DNA of 64,000 bases from Solidesulfovibrio carbinoliphilus subsp. oakridgensis (GTDB lineage: Bacteria; Desulfobacterota; Desulfovibrionia; Desulfovibrionales; Desulfovibrionaceae): NCBI RefSeq assembly GCF_000177215.2, contig NZ_CM001368.1, forward strand, positions 3,603,625 through 3,667,624, in the 5' to 3' direction. Positions 19,861 through 30,017 of the stretch are shown here, in pieces; the stretch's first letter is position 1, and each line of letters begins with the position of its first letter. The position numbers and the translations under genes were made by a program. The notes beneath the pieces were generated by a model. It ran no database searches and was not told where the DNA came from. It saw only the letters and a list, made by a program, of their open reading frames with translations.

Positions 19861-20927
19861 AGGGTCTCGCAGCCGTCTTCGGTAATGAGGGCCATGTGCT
19901 CCCACCGCGCCCCGCCCCATTCCGGATAGTAGAGCCCCGGCTCCACCGTCACCACCATGCCGGGGGCAAGCGTCCCGTCGGCGGCCGGATTGAGGCTTGG
20001 GCCCTCGTGGGTCTCGAGGCCCACGCCGTGGCCGAGGGAGTGGGTGAAATGCGCGGCCACGCCTTCGGCCTCGAAGACCTGTCGGGCCAGGGCGTGGGCG
20101 GCACGAAACGGCAGGCCCGGGCGCAGGCCGGCCAGGGCCGCGGCTTGGGCCCGCTTGACCCGGTCGAGCATGGTCAGGAACCGGTCCGGCGGATTTTTCC
20201 CCACCCAGACCGTGCGGGTCTGGTCCGAGCAGTAGTCGTCGCGCCGGCCGCCGACATCGACCAGGACCAGGCAGCCGTCGGTGATGACCGTCCGGCCCGG
20301 GATGGCGTGGGGCAGGGCCGCGTTGGCGTCGACGGCCACGATGGGGGCGAAGGCCAGCTCGCTGGCCCCGAACTCCCGGAAGAGCTTTTCGATCTCCCAG
20401 GCCGCCTCGGCCTCGGTCCGGCCGGGCACGAGCACGTCCGGCAGGCGCTCCATGACCGCGTGGTTGACCGCGGCCGAGCGGCGCATGCGCTCGATCTCGG
20501 CCGCGTCCTTGATGAGCCGCAGGGGCTCCACGGCCTGCCGGACCGGGGTCAGGCCGATGTGGGCCGACAGGTGGGCGTGGGTTTCGAAGGGCATGGACGC
20601 GGCCTCGAAGGCCAGATGGACGAGGCCCCGTTCCCGGAGAAAATCGGCGATGGTGGCGAACCGGCCGCTGCCGTAGATGCAAAGGTCGGCCTCGGGCCAC
20701 AGGCGAAGGGCCGCGTCGCGGTAGCGGGAGTCGGTGAAAAGGGCGTCCCGGCCGTTTTCCGCCACGACGAGGCAGCCGGCCGATTCGTTGCACTGGGGAT
20801 CGTGCAGCTCGAAGCCGGAAAGATAGAACCGGTTGGCCGCGTGGGTGACGAGGAGGGCCTGGTGGCCCATCGCCGAAAGCCGCTGCCGCAGCCGGTCGCG
20901 CCGGGCTGCGAAAATGTCCTGGTCCAT
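19857..20927 (-). CDS. M24 family metallopeptidase (Xaa-Pro aminopeptidase-like)
   Basis: A 356-residue peptidase when started at the ATG at 20927; a GTG at 20939 and longer extensions are possible, since the AAGGAG upstream sits far from either. A creatinase-like N-terminal domain is followed by the pita-bread fold with its five metal ligands: LVDVGG, CSDQTRTV, SLGHGVGLETHEG, VTVEPGLYY and the glutamate of RWEHMALI. It removes N-terminal residues before proline in family members. It is translationally coupled to the DUF4911-like gene. Confidence 0.88.
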   Translation of the reverse strand: MDQDIFAARRDRLRQRLSAMGHQALLVTHAANRFYLSGFELHDPQCNESAGCLVVAENGRDALFTDSRYRDAALRLWPEADLCIYGSGRFATIADFLRERGLVHLAFEAASMPFETHAHLSAHIGLTPVRQAVEPLRLIKDAAEIERMRRSAAVNHAVMERLPDVLVPGRTEAEAAWEIEKLFREFGASELAFAPIVAVDANAALPHAIPGRTVITDGCLVLVDVGGRRDDYCSDQTRTVWVGKNPPDRFLTMLDRVKRAQAAALAGLRPGLPFRAAHALARQVFEAEGVAAHFTHSLGHGVGLETHEGPSLNPAADGTLAPGMVVTVEPGLYYPEWGGARWEHMALITEDGCETL

Positions 20928-21057
20928 GGTCGTGGTCACGATGTCCGCCCGCTCCTTGTCCGTTCCGGCGTTTGGTTCCCTGGGTCGGGCAGTGCCGCCC
21001 ATGGCCGGTGGTGTTTCAGATCGGGCGGCGTCCGTCAACCGGCCGGCCCCGGCCGGG

Positions 21058-22437
21058 TCACAGGGTGTAGACCGTTTCCCGCGAGCCGGCCACCATCCGG
21101 TCGGCCCACTCCACGCCCTGCATGAGCGAATGGTCCATGTTGCCGACCTCGTACTTCCAGCCGCCGAACCGGCCCCGGGAAAAGATGCCCATGGCCTCCA
21201 GGGCCGGCTGGATGAGGCCGAGGGCGGCGTCGCGTTCCAGGCAGGGGATGGGGTAGGCGTAGTCCACGGCCATCTCCCAGGTGGAAACCAGCCGGCCGGC
21301 GTCGTCCGGGGCGGTCAGCGTGGTGGCGGCCAGGCCGGCCACGGTCCGGTCGAGGAGGGTGGCCGGGTCCTCGGGCTTGTAGCCGGAAAAGCTGGTCTCG
21401 GTCATGAGGGCCCGAAGCCTTGGCCGCATGCCGTCCGGGTCCGGGGTATTGAAGGGCGAGTAGTTGTGGAAGTTGGTCACCCGGTAAAAGGGGCAGTCGC
21501 TCTCCGGGAAATACATCCAGCACCGGGAGTCGGGCGGGGCCCCGTCGAAGCCGAGGCCGTGGATGAAGGCACCGTTGTGCTTGAGGCGGCCCGCCGCTTC
21601 GATAAGGGCCGGGGGGGCCCCGACGAGCTGGTCGGCCACCAGCCGGTCCAGGGGCCCGGTCGAGAGGAGCCGGCCGTAGGTGATGGTCTCCCCCGAGGCG
21701 GTGCACACGGTTTTGGCGGCCGGGTCGATGGAGACGACGGCCGCGCCGAGGCGGATGCGGTCGGCGAACCGGGCGGCCAGGCGGCGGAAGATCTCGCCCG
21801 TGCCGCCGCGAAGCGGAAAGGAGAAGGTGTTATTGGGGCCCCAGGCCACGTCGTCCGCGCCGAAGATGATGTTCTTGATCACCCGGCCGGCATCGACCAC
21901 GGACACCCGCTCGCCGATCCAGCGGTGGGACATGGCCTCGGCCGGGTGGGCCCAGACCTTGAAATTGTAGGGCACCATGAAGAGCCGGGCGATGCCCGGG
22001 CCGAACACCCGGTCGATCCAGGCCCGGAAGTGGGCCGGCGCGTCCGGATGGACCCCGGCGGCGGCGTCGCGGCCGGCGGCCAGCAGGCCCTCCACGCACT
22101 CCCAGGCCAGCTCGGGGGGCAGGCGGCGGATGTTGTTCTGGAAGGGGTAGGGCACGAAGGTGCCGGCCACCCGGATCCAGGACTCGCGCTGGTGGCGCAG
22201 GACCGCCTCGCCCAAAAGCTCGTCCAAAAGCCGGTCGAAGAGGCCGTAGTGGGAAAAGACCACGTGGCCGCCCACGTCCCAGGTGAACCCGGCCCGGTCG
22301 GTGAAGCTGGCGGCCAGGCCGCCGACGTGGGCGTGGCGCTCGAGGACCAGGAAGTCGTTTTCGCCGTGCCCGGCCAGCCGCCAGGCCGCGCCAAGGCCGG
22401 TCGGCCCGGCGCCGATGATCAGAAATTTGACGTGCAT
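21058..22437 (-). CDS. FAD-dependent NAD(P)-binding protein, UDP-galactopyranose-mutase/amine-oxidase-like
   Basis: A 459-residue flavoprotein; the ATG at 22437 has GGAGG six bases upstream. The dinucleotide-binding loop GAGPTGLGAAW starts at residue 9, and ERHAHVGGLAASF follows as the second FAD motif. SFPLRGGTGEIFRRL and the C-terminal GRFGGWKYEVGNMDHS fit the protoporphyrinogen oxidase/UDP-galactopyranose mutase superfamily. The likely reaction is redox or isomerisation of a sugar nucleotide in envelope polysaccharide synthesis, but no glycosyltransferase gene is adjacent to confirm it. Confidence 0.8.
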   Translation of the reverse strand: MHVKFLIIGAGPTGLGAAWRLAGHGENDFLVLERHAHVGGLAASFTDRAGFTWDVGGHVVFSHYGLFDRLLDELLGEAVLRHQRESWIRVAGTFVPYPFQNNIRRLPPELAWECVEGLLAAGRDAAAGVHPDAPAHFRAWIDRVFGPGIARLFMVPYNFKVWAHPAEAMSHRWIGERVSVVDAGRVIKNIIFGADDVAWGPNNTFSFPLRGGTGEIFRRLAARFADRIRLGAAVVSIDPAAKTVCTASGETITYGRLLSTGPLDRLVADQLVGAPPALIEAAGRLKHNGAFIHGLGFDGAPPDSRCWMYFPESDCPFYRVTNFHNYSPFNTPDPDGMRPRLRALMTETSFSGYKPEDPATLLDRTVAGLAATTLTAPDDAGRLVSTWEMAVDYAYPIPCLERDAALGLIQPALEAMGIFSRGRFGGWKYEVGNMDHSLMQGVEWADRMVAGSRETVYTL

Positions 22438-22553
22438 GCATGCCTCCGCAGGGATCGGGAAGAAGAAGCAAGATATAGGCCAGTCGCGGAGAAAAAAAGT
22501 CCCGGGGCCGCCTGGAAAAGGCGGCCCCGGGGGAAAGACGGTTCGGGGGCGGT

Positions 22554-22832
22554 CTACCAGGCCTGGCGGCGGGGAGGCCGGGCCTCGCGGGGCTTGGCCT
22601 CGTTGACCTTGAGGTTGCGGCCCTCGAAATCGGCCCCGTCCAGGGACTTGATGGCCTCGTCGGCGGCGGCGTCGTCGTCCATCTCCACGAATCCGAAGCC
22701 GCGCGGTTTGCCGGTTTCGCGGTCGGAGATCAGTTTGACGGATTGGACTTCGCCATAGCGGGCGAACAGGTCGCGCACGCTGTCCTCTGTGGTGCGGAAA
22801 GGCAGGTTGCCAACGTAGATGTTCTTGGACAT
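22554..22832 (-). CDS. RNA-recognition-motif protein
   Basis: A 92-residue protein made of a single RRM with RNP2 IYVGNL (5-10) and RNP1 KPRGFGFVEM (42-51), followed by a short basic tail ending PPRRQAW. Such proteins bind single-stranded RNA and are often cold- or stress-induced. A long gene-free stretch (22833-23358) lies upstream and may carry its leader. GGGAG lies about ten bases before the ATG. Confidence 0.92.
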   Translation of the reverse strand: MSKNIYVGNLPFRTTEDSVRDLFARYGEVQSVKLISDRETGKPRGFGFVEMDDDAAADEAIKSLDGADFEGRNLKVNEAKPREARPPRRQAW

Positions 22833-23358
22833 GAGACACGGACTCCCAAGCGGTTGACGTCAGTGCGAACACGAAGCGTCTACGGAGGTCCGTCGGACAA
22901 CAAACCGCCGGCTACGCTCCTTCCCAGGACGATTCCATCGGCCGTGCGGCCGGAATGGCCCGATAGTTGGAGTGCATCCGTCGGTTTTGGCATCGAGGCG
23001 GTGTAAAACGGTCGGCGCGCACTCTCTTGCAACTCCAGAGGCGAGTCGTTCGCGAAAGTCCGCAGGCGCCGTTCCGTTCCAGGCGCGGGAAGCCTTGCGG
23101 CTTTGGCGAAGATGCAAAAAAATAGCGAAACCCCGATAGGCTGGCAAGGGAAAAATGTTCCTTTCCCGTGTTTCAACCTGGAATGCTTACCGGTCTTCCG
23201 GAATATTCCGGCCATGGCCCGGCCGTGTCCCGGCTGTGATGGCGGCCGGCGGGACGATGCGGCCCGGGTGCCCGGGCCGGGGTGCGTTTGGCGGCCAAAA
23301 GTGGTACAAGGCGTGGCCGCTGCAAAGGCCCGGGCGCGGCAGGGGATGGAGGAAGGTC
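22833..23358. other. 526-base stretch without a supported gene
   Basis: It separates the divergent RRM and TPR genes. Open frames here lack ribosome sites and protein-like composition. A small hairpin AAGCC-TTGC-GGCTT sits at 23090-23103. I tested it by eye against the c-di-GMP and molybdenum-cofactor riboswitch patterns and found no convincing match. It probably holds both promoters and the leader of the RRM gene. Confidence 0.5.
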
Positions 23359-24129
23359 ATGGCGCAGACGTTTCGCACCGACCGGTTCGCGGTGGCGGTT
23401 TCCCTGCGGGAGTCCTACAAGACCGGCTTTGGCGGCACCACCACGGAAAGCGAGCGGATCCTCTACTATTACGCGGAAAAAACACCCGAATCCGGCATCC
23501 AGGTCCAGGCCCTGAACGCCAACAGCGTGCCAAGCGGCGAGAAGACCGTGGTGGCGGAGGCGGAATTTTTCGAGCGTTACAAGCCCGAGCCGCTCATCTA
23601 TTACAATCAGGTCAAGCCCCGGATGGAGGCGATGCTGGCCGAGCTGGCCAAGGGGGAGAAGCATCTGGAGGCCGGGCGCACGGACAAGGCCGAGGCCGCG
23701 TTCGGGAAGGCGCTCGCCTACGACGCCGAGAACCTGCGGGCCATCTTTGGCCTTGGTAACGCCTATCTCACGGCCGGCAAGATGGAGGAGGCCCGGGAGA
23801 TCTTCGAGAAGATCATGTCCCTGGACCTGGCCTTCGGTCCGGAGAACAAGTTTCTCTTCAACGAGTTCGGCATCCGCATGCGCAAGCACGGGCTCCTCGA
23901 CATGGCCCGGGCCTACTACGAAAAGGCCCTGGCCGCCTCCGAGGCCGACGAGAACCTGCACTTCAACCTCGGCCGCATCCACTTCGAGAGGGGGAATTTC
24001 GCCGAGGCCGTGGTCGAGGCCGACCGGTGCCTGGCGATAAACCCGGGCTTCATCATCGCCGCCAAGCTCAAGCGGGCGGCCGAAAAGGCGGCCAGGGCGG
24101 CCCCGGCCCCGCCGGCCGACCCGGCCTGA
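23359..24129 (+). CDS. Tetratricopeptide repeat protein
   Basis: A 256-residue soluble protein; the ATG at 23359 follows GGAGGAAGG. The first 90 residues (FAVAVSLRESYKTGFGGTTT, then ILYYYAEK) are not recognised. From about residue 95 it has three to four TPR units (GKALAYDAENLRAIFGLGNAYL; YYEKALAASEADENLHFNLG; DRCLAINPGFIIAAKLK). It ends in an Ala/Pro tail. It likely mediates protein contacts; partners are unknown. It converges with purU across a family A repeat copy. Confidence 0.85.
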   Translation: MAQTFRTDRFAVAVSLRESYKTGFGGTTTESERILYYYAEKTPESGIQVQALNANSVPSGEKTVVAEAEFFERYKPEPLIYYNQVKPRMEAMLAELAKGEKHLEAGRTDKAEAAFGKALAYDAENLRAIFGLGNAYLTAGKMEEAREIFEKIMSLDLAFGPENKFLFNEFGIRMRKHGLLDMARAYYEKALAASEADENLHFNLGRIHFERGNFAEAVVEADRCLAINPGFIIAAKLKRAAEKAARAAPAPPADPA

Positions 24130-24225
24130 CCGCCGGGCGCCGCCGCATCGAGCGCGGGCAGTCGCGGCAGACCGGCGCCGGCAACGCTCTTCCGGACATC
24201 CGGGCGGTCCGTCCCCTCTGCGGGA

Positions 24226-24265
24226 TTCCAAAGGGCGCCAGCCCTTTGGCCGCCGGAGGCTTCCC
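24226..24265 (-). repeat. Repeat family A, copy 3
   Basis: The shortest copy. The 13-mer is at 24248-24260, and the adjoining hairpin CAAAGGGC-GCCA-GCCCTTTG replaces the G/C-only stem of the other copies. It lies between the convergent stops of the TPR and purU genes. Confidence 0.75.
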
Positions 24266-24303
24266 TTTCGCTCCTGGCCCCCGCTCGCCCGGCCCTTGTG
24301 CGG

Positions 24304-25161
24304 CTAGCGGAACACCACGGTCTTGTTGCCGAACACGATCACCCGGTCCTCCAGGTGCCATTTGACGGCCCGGGCCAGGACGTTGCGTTCGAGATCGCTG
24401 CCTGTGGCCTTGAGGTCGGCCACGGAAAAGCGGTGCGTCACCCGCGCCGTGTCCTGCTCGATGATCGGGCCGGCGTCGAGTTCGGCCGTGACGTAGTGGG
24501 CCGTGGCCCCGATCAGCTTGACCCCCTTTTCGTGGGCCTGGCGGTAGGGATCGGCCCCGACGAAGGCCGGCAAAAACGAGTGGTGGATGTTTATCACCCG
24601 GTGCTCGTAGGGCCGCAGGAAATCCCCGGACAGGATCCGCATGTACCGGGCCAGGACGATGAGGTCCGTATTGTCGCCCAAAAGCTCGGCCATCTTGGCC
24701 TCGGCCTCGGCCATGCCCCCGTCCCCCACCGGCACCGCATGAAACGGCACGCCGAAGCCCTCGACGCTGGCCCGCAGGTCCTCATGGTTGCTGACCACCA
24801 TGGCGATGTCGCAGGGCAGCTCTTTGCGGGCGAACCGCCACAAGAGCTCCATCAGGCAGTGGTCGTGGCGCGACACGAACAGCGCCGCCCGCTTGGGCTC
24901 GTCGGAATACGACAGCCGCCAGTCCATGGAGAACCGGCCCCCGACCACTTCGCCGAAAGCCGCCTCCAGGGCGCTGCGGGAAACATCCATATAGGGCGTG
25001 TAGAACTCCAGGCGCAGGAAGAACGTTCCGCCCTCGGGGTCGGTGGAATGCTGGTCCAGATCGATGATGTTGGCGCCGTGGGTATAGAGAAACGTGGTCA
25101 CGGCCGAGACGATGCCGGGCCGGTCGGGGCAGGTGATGCAGAGTCGGGCGGTTGCGACCAT
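24304..25161 (-). CDS. purU: Formyltetrahydrofolate deformylase
   Basis: A 285-residue PurU. The N-terminal ACT domain ([19 protein letters not shown]) is followed by a formyltransferase-fold hydrolase domain with [23 protein letters not shown] and [11 protein letters not shown], which carry the catalytic Asn, His and Asp. It hydrolyses 10-formyl-THF to formate and THF, supplying formate for purine synthesis and balancing one-carbon pools. AAGGA precedes the ATG at 25161. It is divergent from ald. Confidence 0.95.
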   Translation of the reverse strand: MVATARLCITCPDRPGIVSAVTTFLYTHGANIIDLDQHSTDPEGGTFFLRLEFYTPYMDVSRSALEAAFGEVVGGRFSMDWRLSYSDEPKRAALFVSRHDHCLMELLWRFARKELPCDIAMVVSNHEDLRASVEGFGVPFHAVPVGDGGMAEAEAKMAELLGDNTDLIVLARYMRILSGDFLRPYEHRVINIHHSFLPAFVGADPYRQAHEKGVKLIGATAHYVTAELDAGPIIEQDTARVTHRFSVADLKATGSDLERNVLARAVKWHLEDRVIVFGNKTVVFR

Positions 25162-25266
25162 GGGGGTATCCTTTGTGTGGAATCGCCGTTTGCGGGAAAC
25201 GACGGGGAAAAGGCCATAACCCAGAACGGTTTTTGACGCCAACCCGGTCCCGCCAAATATTATTCG

Positions 25267-25278
25267 GACAATATTGTC
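25267..25278. promoter_or_regulatory. Perfect 12-bp palindrome between purU and ald
   Basis: GACAATATTGTC reads identically on both strands and sits in an AT-rich island (25250-25300) of an otherwise very GC-rich region, between the divergent purU and ald genes. It looks like an operator. The binding factor is unknown; an Lrp-type regulator is a guess because alanine dehydrogenase genes are often Lrp targets. Confidence 0.4.
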
Positions 25279-25393
25279 ATTTTCCGCAAAATCATTTACG
25301 TTGGACCCACCTTTCCGAGCGCGCCCCCGCTTCGAGCGCGCCTTGGCCGAAGGGAAGCCCAACTTTAGAAATCGTTCCCAACGAGGTGCGCTC

Positions 25394-26500
<1,107 letters not shown>

Positions 26501-26516
26501 ATTGTCCAATGATTGC

Positions 26517-26544
26517 GCCCGGGCGGACCGCACGCCGCCCGGGC
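26517..26544. terminator. Hairpin behind ald
   Basis: A perfect 10-bp stem GCCCGGGCGG / CCGCCCGGGC with an 8-base loop, 17 bases after the ald stop. It lacks a T-tract, so it may act as a weak or factor-assisted terminator or an RNA-stabilising structure. Confidence 0.5.
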
Positions 26545-26672
26545 TGGCCGATTCACAAAAATGTGGTTTGGCCCGGCCGGGGGGATTCCCTTTGGCGGCA
26601 AGTTGAGGTATTGCCTCTGAACCTGAAGTCCTTGTGTAAGTGCTTGAAATTGACTGCAAACAGGAGGCGTGC

Positions 26673-27839
26673 ATGAAAAGGTCCTGGCTGATTGCCCTTT
26701 TTCTGATTCTCGGCATGGCTGCTCCGGCCCGCGCGGCGGACACCATCAAACTGGGATTTAACATCCCGTTGACCGGCGACATTCCGGATGTCGGCGAATC
26801 GTCGAAGAACGCCGCGGAAATGCTCAAGAAAAAGATCAATGACGCGGGCGGCCTCGATGTTGGCGGCAAGAAGTACAAGGTGGAGTTCATCTACGAGGAC
26901 AACGAGTCCAAGGCCGAATCCGCCCTGTCCGCGGCCAGAAAGCTCATCACCCAGGACGGCGTCCTCGGCATGGTCGGCCCCCAGTCGAGCAAGCAGGCCG
27001 TGCCGGCCGGCGAAGCCGCCAATGACCTGAAGACCCCGATGATGGCCCCCTGGTCCACCAACCCCAACACCACCAAGGACCGGCCCTACGTCTTCCGCGG
27101 CTGCTTCCTCGACACCTTCCAGGGCCCGACGGCCGCCAAGTTCGCGACCGAAGAGTTCAAGGCCAAGAAGGCCGCGGTCCTCTACGACATCGCCTCCGAC
27201 TATCCCAAGGGCCTGGCCGAGGACTTCAAGGCCGCCTTCGAGAAGATCAACGGCCCCGGCTCGGTCGTGGCCTTCGAGACCTTCACCACCAAGGACGTCG
27301 ACTTTTCCGCCCAGCTGACCAATATCGCCAAGTCCGGCGCGGACGTCCTTTTCGTTCCCCAGTACTACAACGAGGTCCCGCTCATCGTGAAGCAGGCCAA
27401 GTCCATGGGTTTCAACAAGCCCGTGCTCGGCAGCGACTCCTGGGGCTCCGGCGACCTGATGGGCCTTTGCGGCGACGACTGCAAGGGCAACTTCTTCGTC
27501 ACCCACTACGCCGCCGCCGGCGCCAAGGGCAAGACCAAGGAGTTCATCGACGAGTACACCAAGCTCTACAAGAAGACCCCCGACGACGTGGCCGCCCTGA
27601 CCTGGGACGGCGCCAACCTGATGCTGTCGGCCATCCAGTCCATGGGCGCCCTGTCCGGCGACATGGCCAAGGACCGCGAGGCCCTGACCAAGGCCATGGC
27701 CGGCATCAAGAAGTTCGAAGGCATCACCGGCGACATGTCCTACCCGGCGACCGGGGCCCACGACCCGATCAAGTGCGCCGTCATCGTCAAGATCGACGAC
27801 GCCGGCAAGTTCGCCTTCTACAAGTCCGTTTGTCCCTAG
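26673..27839 (+). CDS. livK: Branched-chain amino acid ABC transporter, periplasmic binding protein
   Basis: A 388-residue LivK/LivJ-type protein. A signal peptide occupies residues 1-21 (MKRSWLIALFLILGMAAPARA, cut before ADTIKL). The mature protein has the type I periplasmic-binding pattern (GFNIPLTGDIPDVG, GPQSSKQAVPAG, FRGCFLDTFQG). AGGAGG precedes the ATG. It is first in the livKHMGF operon; the ligand may be Leu/Ile/Val or, given ald next door, alanine or other small amino acids. Confidence 0.92.
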   Translation: MKRSWLIALFLILGMAAPARAADTIKLGFNIPLTGDIPDVGESSKNAAEMLKKKINDAGGLDVGGKKYKVEFIYEDNESKAESALSAARKLITQDGVLGMVGPQSSKQAVPAGEAANDLKTPMMAPWSTNPNTTKDRPYVFRGCFLDTFQGPTAAKFATEEFKAKKAAVLYDIASDYPKGLAEDFKAAFEKINGPGSVVAFETFTTKDVDFSAQLTNIAKSGADVLFVPQYYNEVPLIVKQAKSMGFNKPVLGSDSWGSGDLMGLCGDDCKGNFFVTHYAAAGAKGKTKEFIDEYTKLYKKTPDDVAALTWDGANLMLSAIQSMGALSGDMAKDREALTKAMAGIKKFEGITGDMSYPATGAHDPIKCAVIVKIDDAGKFAFYKSVCP

Positions 27840-27879
27840 GCACCGTCCTGAACGCGCTGGCCGTGCGGCCGGCGCGACC

Positions 27880-27911
27880 AGCCGGCTTCCCCCCGACCGG
27901 GGAAGCCGGCT
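27880..27911. promoter_or_regulatory. Intercistronic hairpin between livK and livH
   Basis: A 13-bp perfect stem (27880-27892 with 27899-27911) and a 6-base loop. It has no T-tract. Hairpins here commonly protect the upstream message and lower downstream expression, which would keep the binding protein in excess over the membrane complex. Confidence 0.6.
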
Positions 27912-27990
27912 GCAAACCCGAGCATCCAGGCCAGACAGCCTGGCCGTTTGCGGCCGGGCGGGGAAACCGTAGCGCCAAGGGGGTCTTCCG

Positions 27991-28914
27991 TTGCTGCAAA
28001 GTCTTTTGCAAAATCTTTTGAACGCCCTGCAGTGGGGAAGTTTCTACTCCCTGATCGCGCTTGGCTACTGCCTGGTCTACGGCGTGCTCCTGCTCATAAA
28101 CTTCGCCCACGGCGACATCTTCATGGTCGGGGCCTATATCGCCTTTTTCGTGTGCGCCTTTTTCCTCGGCAAGTTCGGGGCCATTCCGGGGCTGCCCGGC
28201 TGGCTGGTCCTGACCTTGGCCGTGCCGCTGACCATGATCCTGACCGCCGCGGTCGGCGTGACGCTCGAGCGCATCGCCTACCGGCCGCTGCGGCGCAAGG
28301 GGGTCAACCGCCTCTACGTCGTCATCACGGCGCTTATGTGCGGGCTGATCCTGGAAAACGGCAACCTGGCCCTGCTCGGGGCCAGCCGCAAAAGCTTTCC
28401 CACCCTCATCCCGACCAAGGTCTTCGAGGTGGCGGGCGTCAGCTTCACCAACATCAAGCTCATGGTCATCGGCGTGGCCATCCTGTCCTTTCTGCTGCTC
28501 CATTTCATCGTCACCCGGACCAAGATCGGCATGGCCATGCGGGCCATCTCTTATGACCACTTCGCCGTGCCCCTGATGGGCATTCCTGTCGACACGGTCA
28601 TCGTCTTCACCTTTGTTCTCGGTTCCGGGTTCGCCGGTCTGGCCGGCCTCTTTTTCGCCATGACCTATCCGGTCATCGACCCCTACATGGGGGCGCTGAT
28701 CGGATGGAAGGCCTTCATCGCGGCCGTGGTCGGCGGCATCGGCTCCATTGCCGGGGCCTTTGCCGGCGGCTTTCTGCTCGGGTTCGTGGAGATCATGGTG
28801 GTGGCCTTTTTCCCGTCCACCTACCGGGATCTCATCGCGTTTTCGATCCTGCTCCTCATCCTGTCCATCAGGCCCACCGGACTTTTCGGCGTGGCCCGGC
28901 GGACCAAAATCTAG
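27991..28914 (+). CDS. livH: Branched-chain amino acid ABC transporter permease LivH
   Basis: A 307-residue inner-membrane permease starting at TTG, supported by AAGGGGG seven bases upstream. It has about eight hydrophobic segments. Characteristic LivH stretches are visible: SFYSLIALGYCLVYGVL, INFAHGDIFMVGAY, and the cytoplasmic loop MRAISYDHFAVPLMGI that contacts the ATPase. It pairs with LivM. The unusual start codon, together with the hairpin upstream, fits reduced expression relative to livK. Confidence 0.93.
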   Translation: MLQSLLQNLLNALQWGSFYSLIALGYCLVYGVLLLINFAHGDIFMVGAYIAFFVCAFFLGKFGAIPGLPGWLVLTLAVPLTMILTAAVGVTLERIAYRPLRRKGVNRLYVVITALMCGLILENGNLALLGASRKSFPTLIPTKVFEVAGVSFTNIKLMVIGVAILSFLLLHFIVTRTKIGMAMRAISYDHFAVPLMGIPVDTVIVFTFVLGSGFAGLAGLFFAMTYPVIDPYMGALIGWKAFIAAVVGGIGSIAGAFAGGFLLGFVEIMVVAFFPSTYRDLIAFSILLLILSIRPTGLFGVARRTKI

Positions 28915-28934
28915 GGCCGGCAAGGGGGATACCG

Positions 28935-30014
28935 ATGAAGCGCCTGACCGTTCCCGTCCTGCTGGCCGTCCTGCTCGGAGTGCTTCTCTGGGTCAGCATG
29001 ACCGGAGTGTTGAACGTCTACTGGCAGTCCGTGATCATGTTCATGGGCATCAACATCATCCTGTCGTCGAGCCTCAACATCATAAACGGCAACATGGGCG
29101 AGTTTTCCTGCGGCCATGCCGGCTTCATGGCCGTTGGCGCCTACGTCTCCTCGGTCTTGTCCGTGGCCCTTTTCACCAAGAGCGCGGCCTTTGGCGGACC
29201 GCTTCTGCCGCCGGATCTGGCGGTGTGGCTGTTCCCGGTGATCCTTTTGGCCGGGGCCCTGGCCGCCTCGGTGGTGGGGCTTCTCGTCGCCATTCCGTCC
29301 TTTAAGACCCGGGGCGACTATCTGGCCATCATCACCATCGCCGCCGCCTACATCGTCAAATCGACCATCGAGAACATCGGCATCATCGGCGGGGCCCGGG
29401 GGTTCATGGGCATGGGCGGCGTCATGTCCGCCATGACCGCCACGGCCGACCTGCCCTGGATCATGATCTGGGTCTTTGTCGGCACGGTCTTTTCCGTGTG
29501 GCTGATCCGCCGCTTCATCTACTCGACCTTCGGCAAGGGCGTGGACGCCATCGCCCAGGACGAGATCGCGGCCGAGATCATGAGCGTGAACACAAACCAC
29601 GTGAAGCTGGTGGCCTTCATGGTCTCCTGCGGCCTGGCGGGCCTTGCCGGCGGGCTTTTCGCCCACATCCTCGGCTACGTGAACCCCGGCACGTTTACGA
29701 TCCTCAAATCCACCGAAATCATGGTCATGGTCTATCTGGGCGGCATGGGCTCGCTTTCGGGCTCGGTCCTGGCCGCCATCCTCATGACGCTTCTGATCGA
29801 ATACCTGCGGGACGCCTTCGGGTTCATCAACTCCTTTTTGCACTTCGTCTCCGTCATCCCGGATTCCTACGAGGTGACGCAGGTCTGGAAGTGGGTGCTG
29901 ATCCCGCTTCTGCTCGTCCTTCTGATGCAGTTTCGGCCGGAGGGCATCATGGGCCGGCGGGAACTGTCCGACGTGTTCCCGGGACTGCGAAAATTCTACA
30001 AGTTCAAGGGGTAG
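28935..30014 (+). CDS. livM: Branched-chain amino acid ABC transporter permease LivM
   Basis: A 359-residue permease. The start at 28935 is 21 bases after livH. About ten hydrophobic segments are present; MGEFSCGHAGFMAVGAYVS and VAIPSFKTRGDYLAIITI are characteristic of LivM, and GVDAIAQDEIAAEIMSV is the coupling loop. It forms the translocation channel with LivH and is energised by LivG and LivF. Confidence 0.93.
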   Translation: MKRLTVPVLLAVLLGVLLWVSMTGVLNVYWQSVIMFMGINIILSSSLNIINGNMGEFSCGHAGFMAVGAYVSSVLSVALFTKSAAFGGPLLPPDLAVWLFPVILLAGALAASVVGLLVAIPSFKTRGDYLAIITIAAAYIVKSTIENIGIIGGARGFMGMGGVMSAMTATADLPWIMIWVFVGTVFSVWLIRRFIYSTFGKGVDAIAQDEIAAEIMSVNTNHVKLVAFMVSCGLAGLAGGLFAHILGYVNPGTFTILKSTEIMVMVYLGGMGSLSGSVLAAILMTLLIEYLRDAFGFINSFLHFVSVIPDSYEVTQVWKWVLIPLLLVLLMQFRPEGIMGRRELSDVFPGLRKFYKFKG

Positions 30015-30017
30015 GCC

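Noticed and set aside
23041-23160. A c-di-GMP or Moco riboswitch ahead of the TPR or RRM gene
   Set aside because: There is a small AAGCC/GGCTT stem, but the conserved core nucleotides and second helix of those classes could not be found on either strand.
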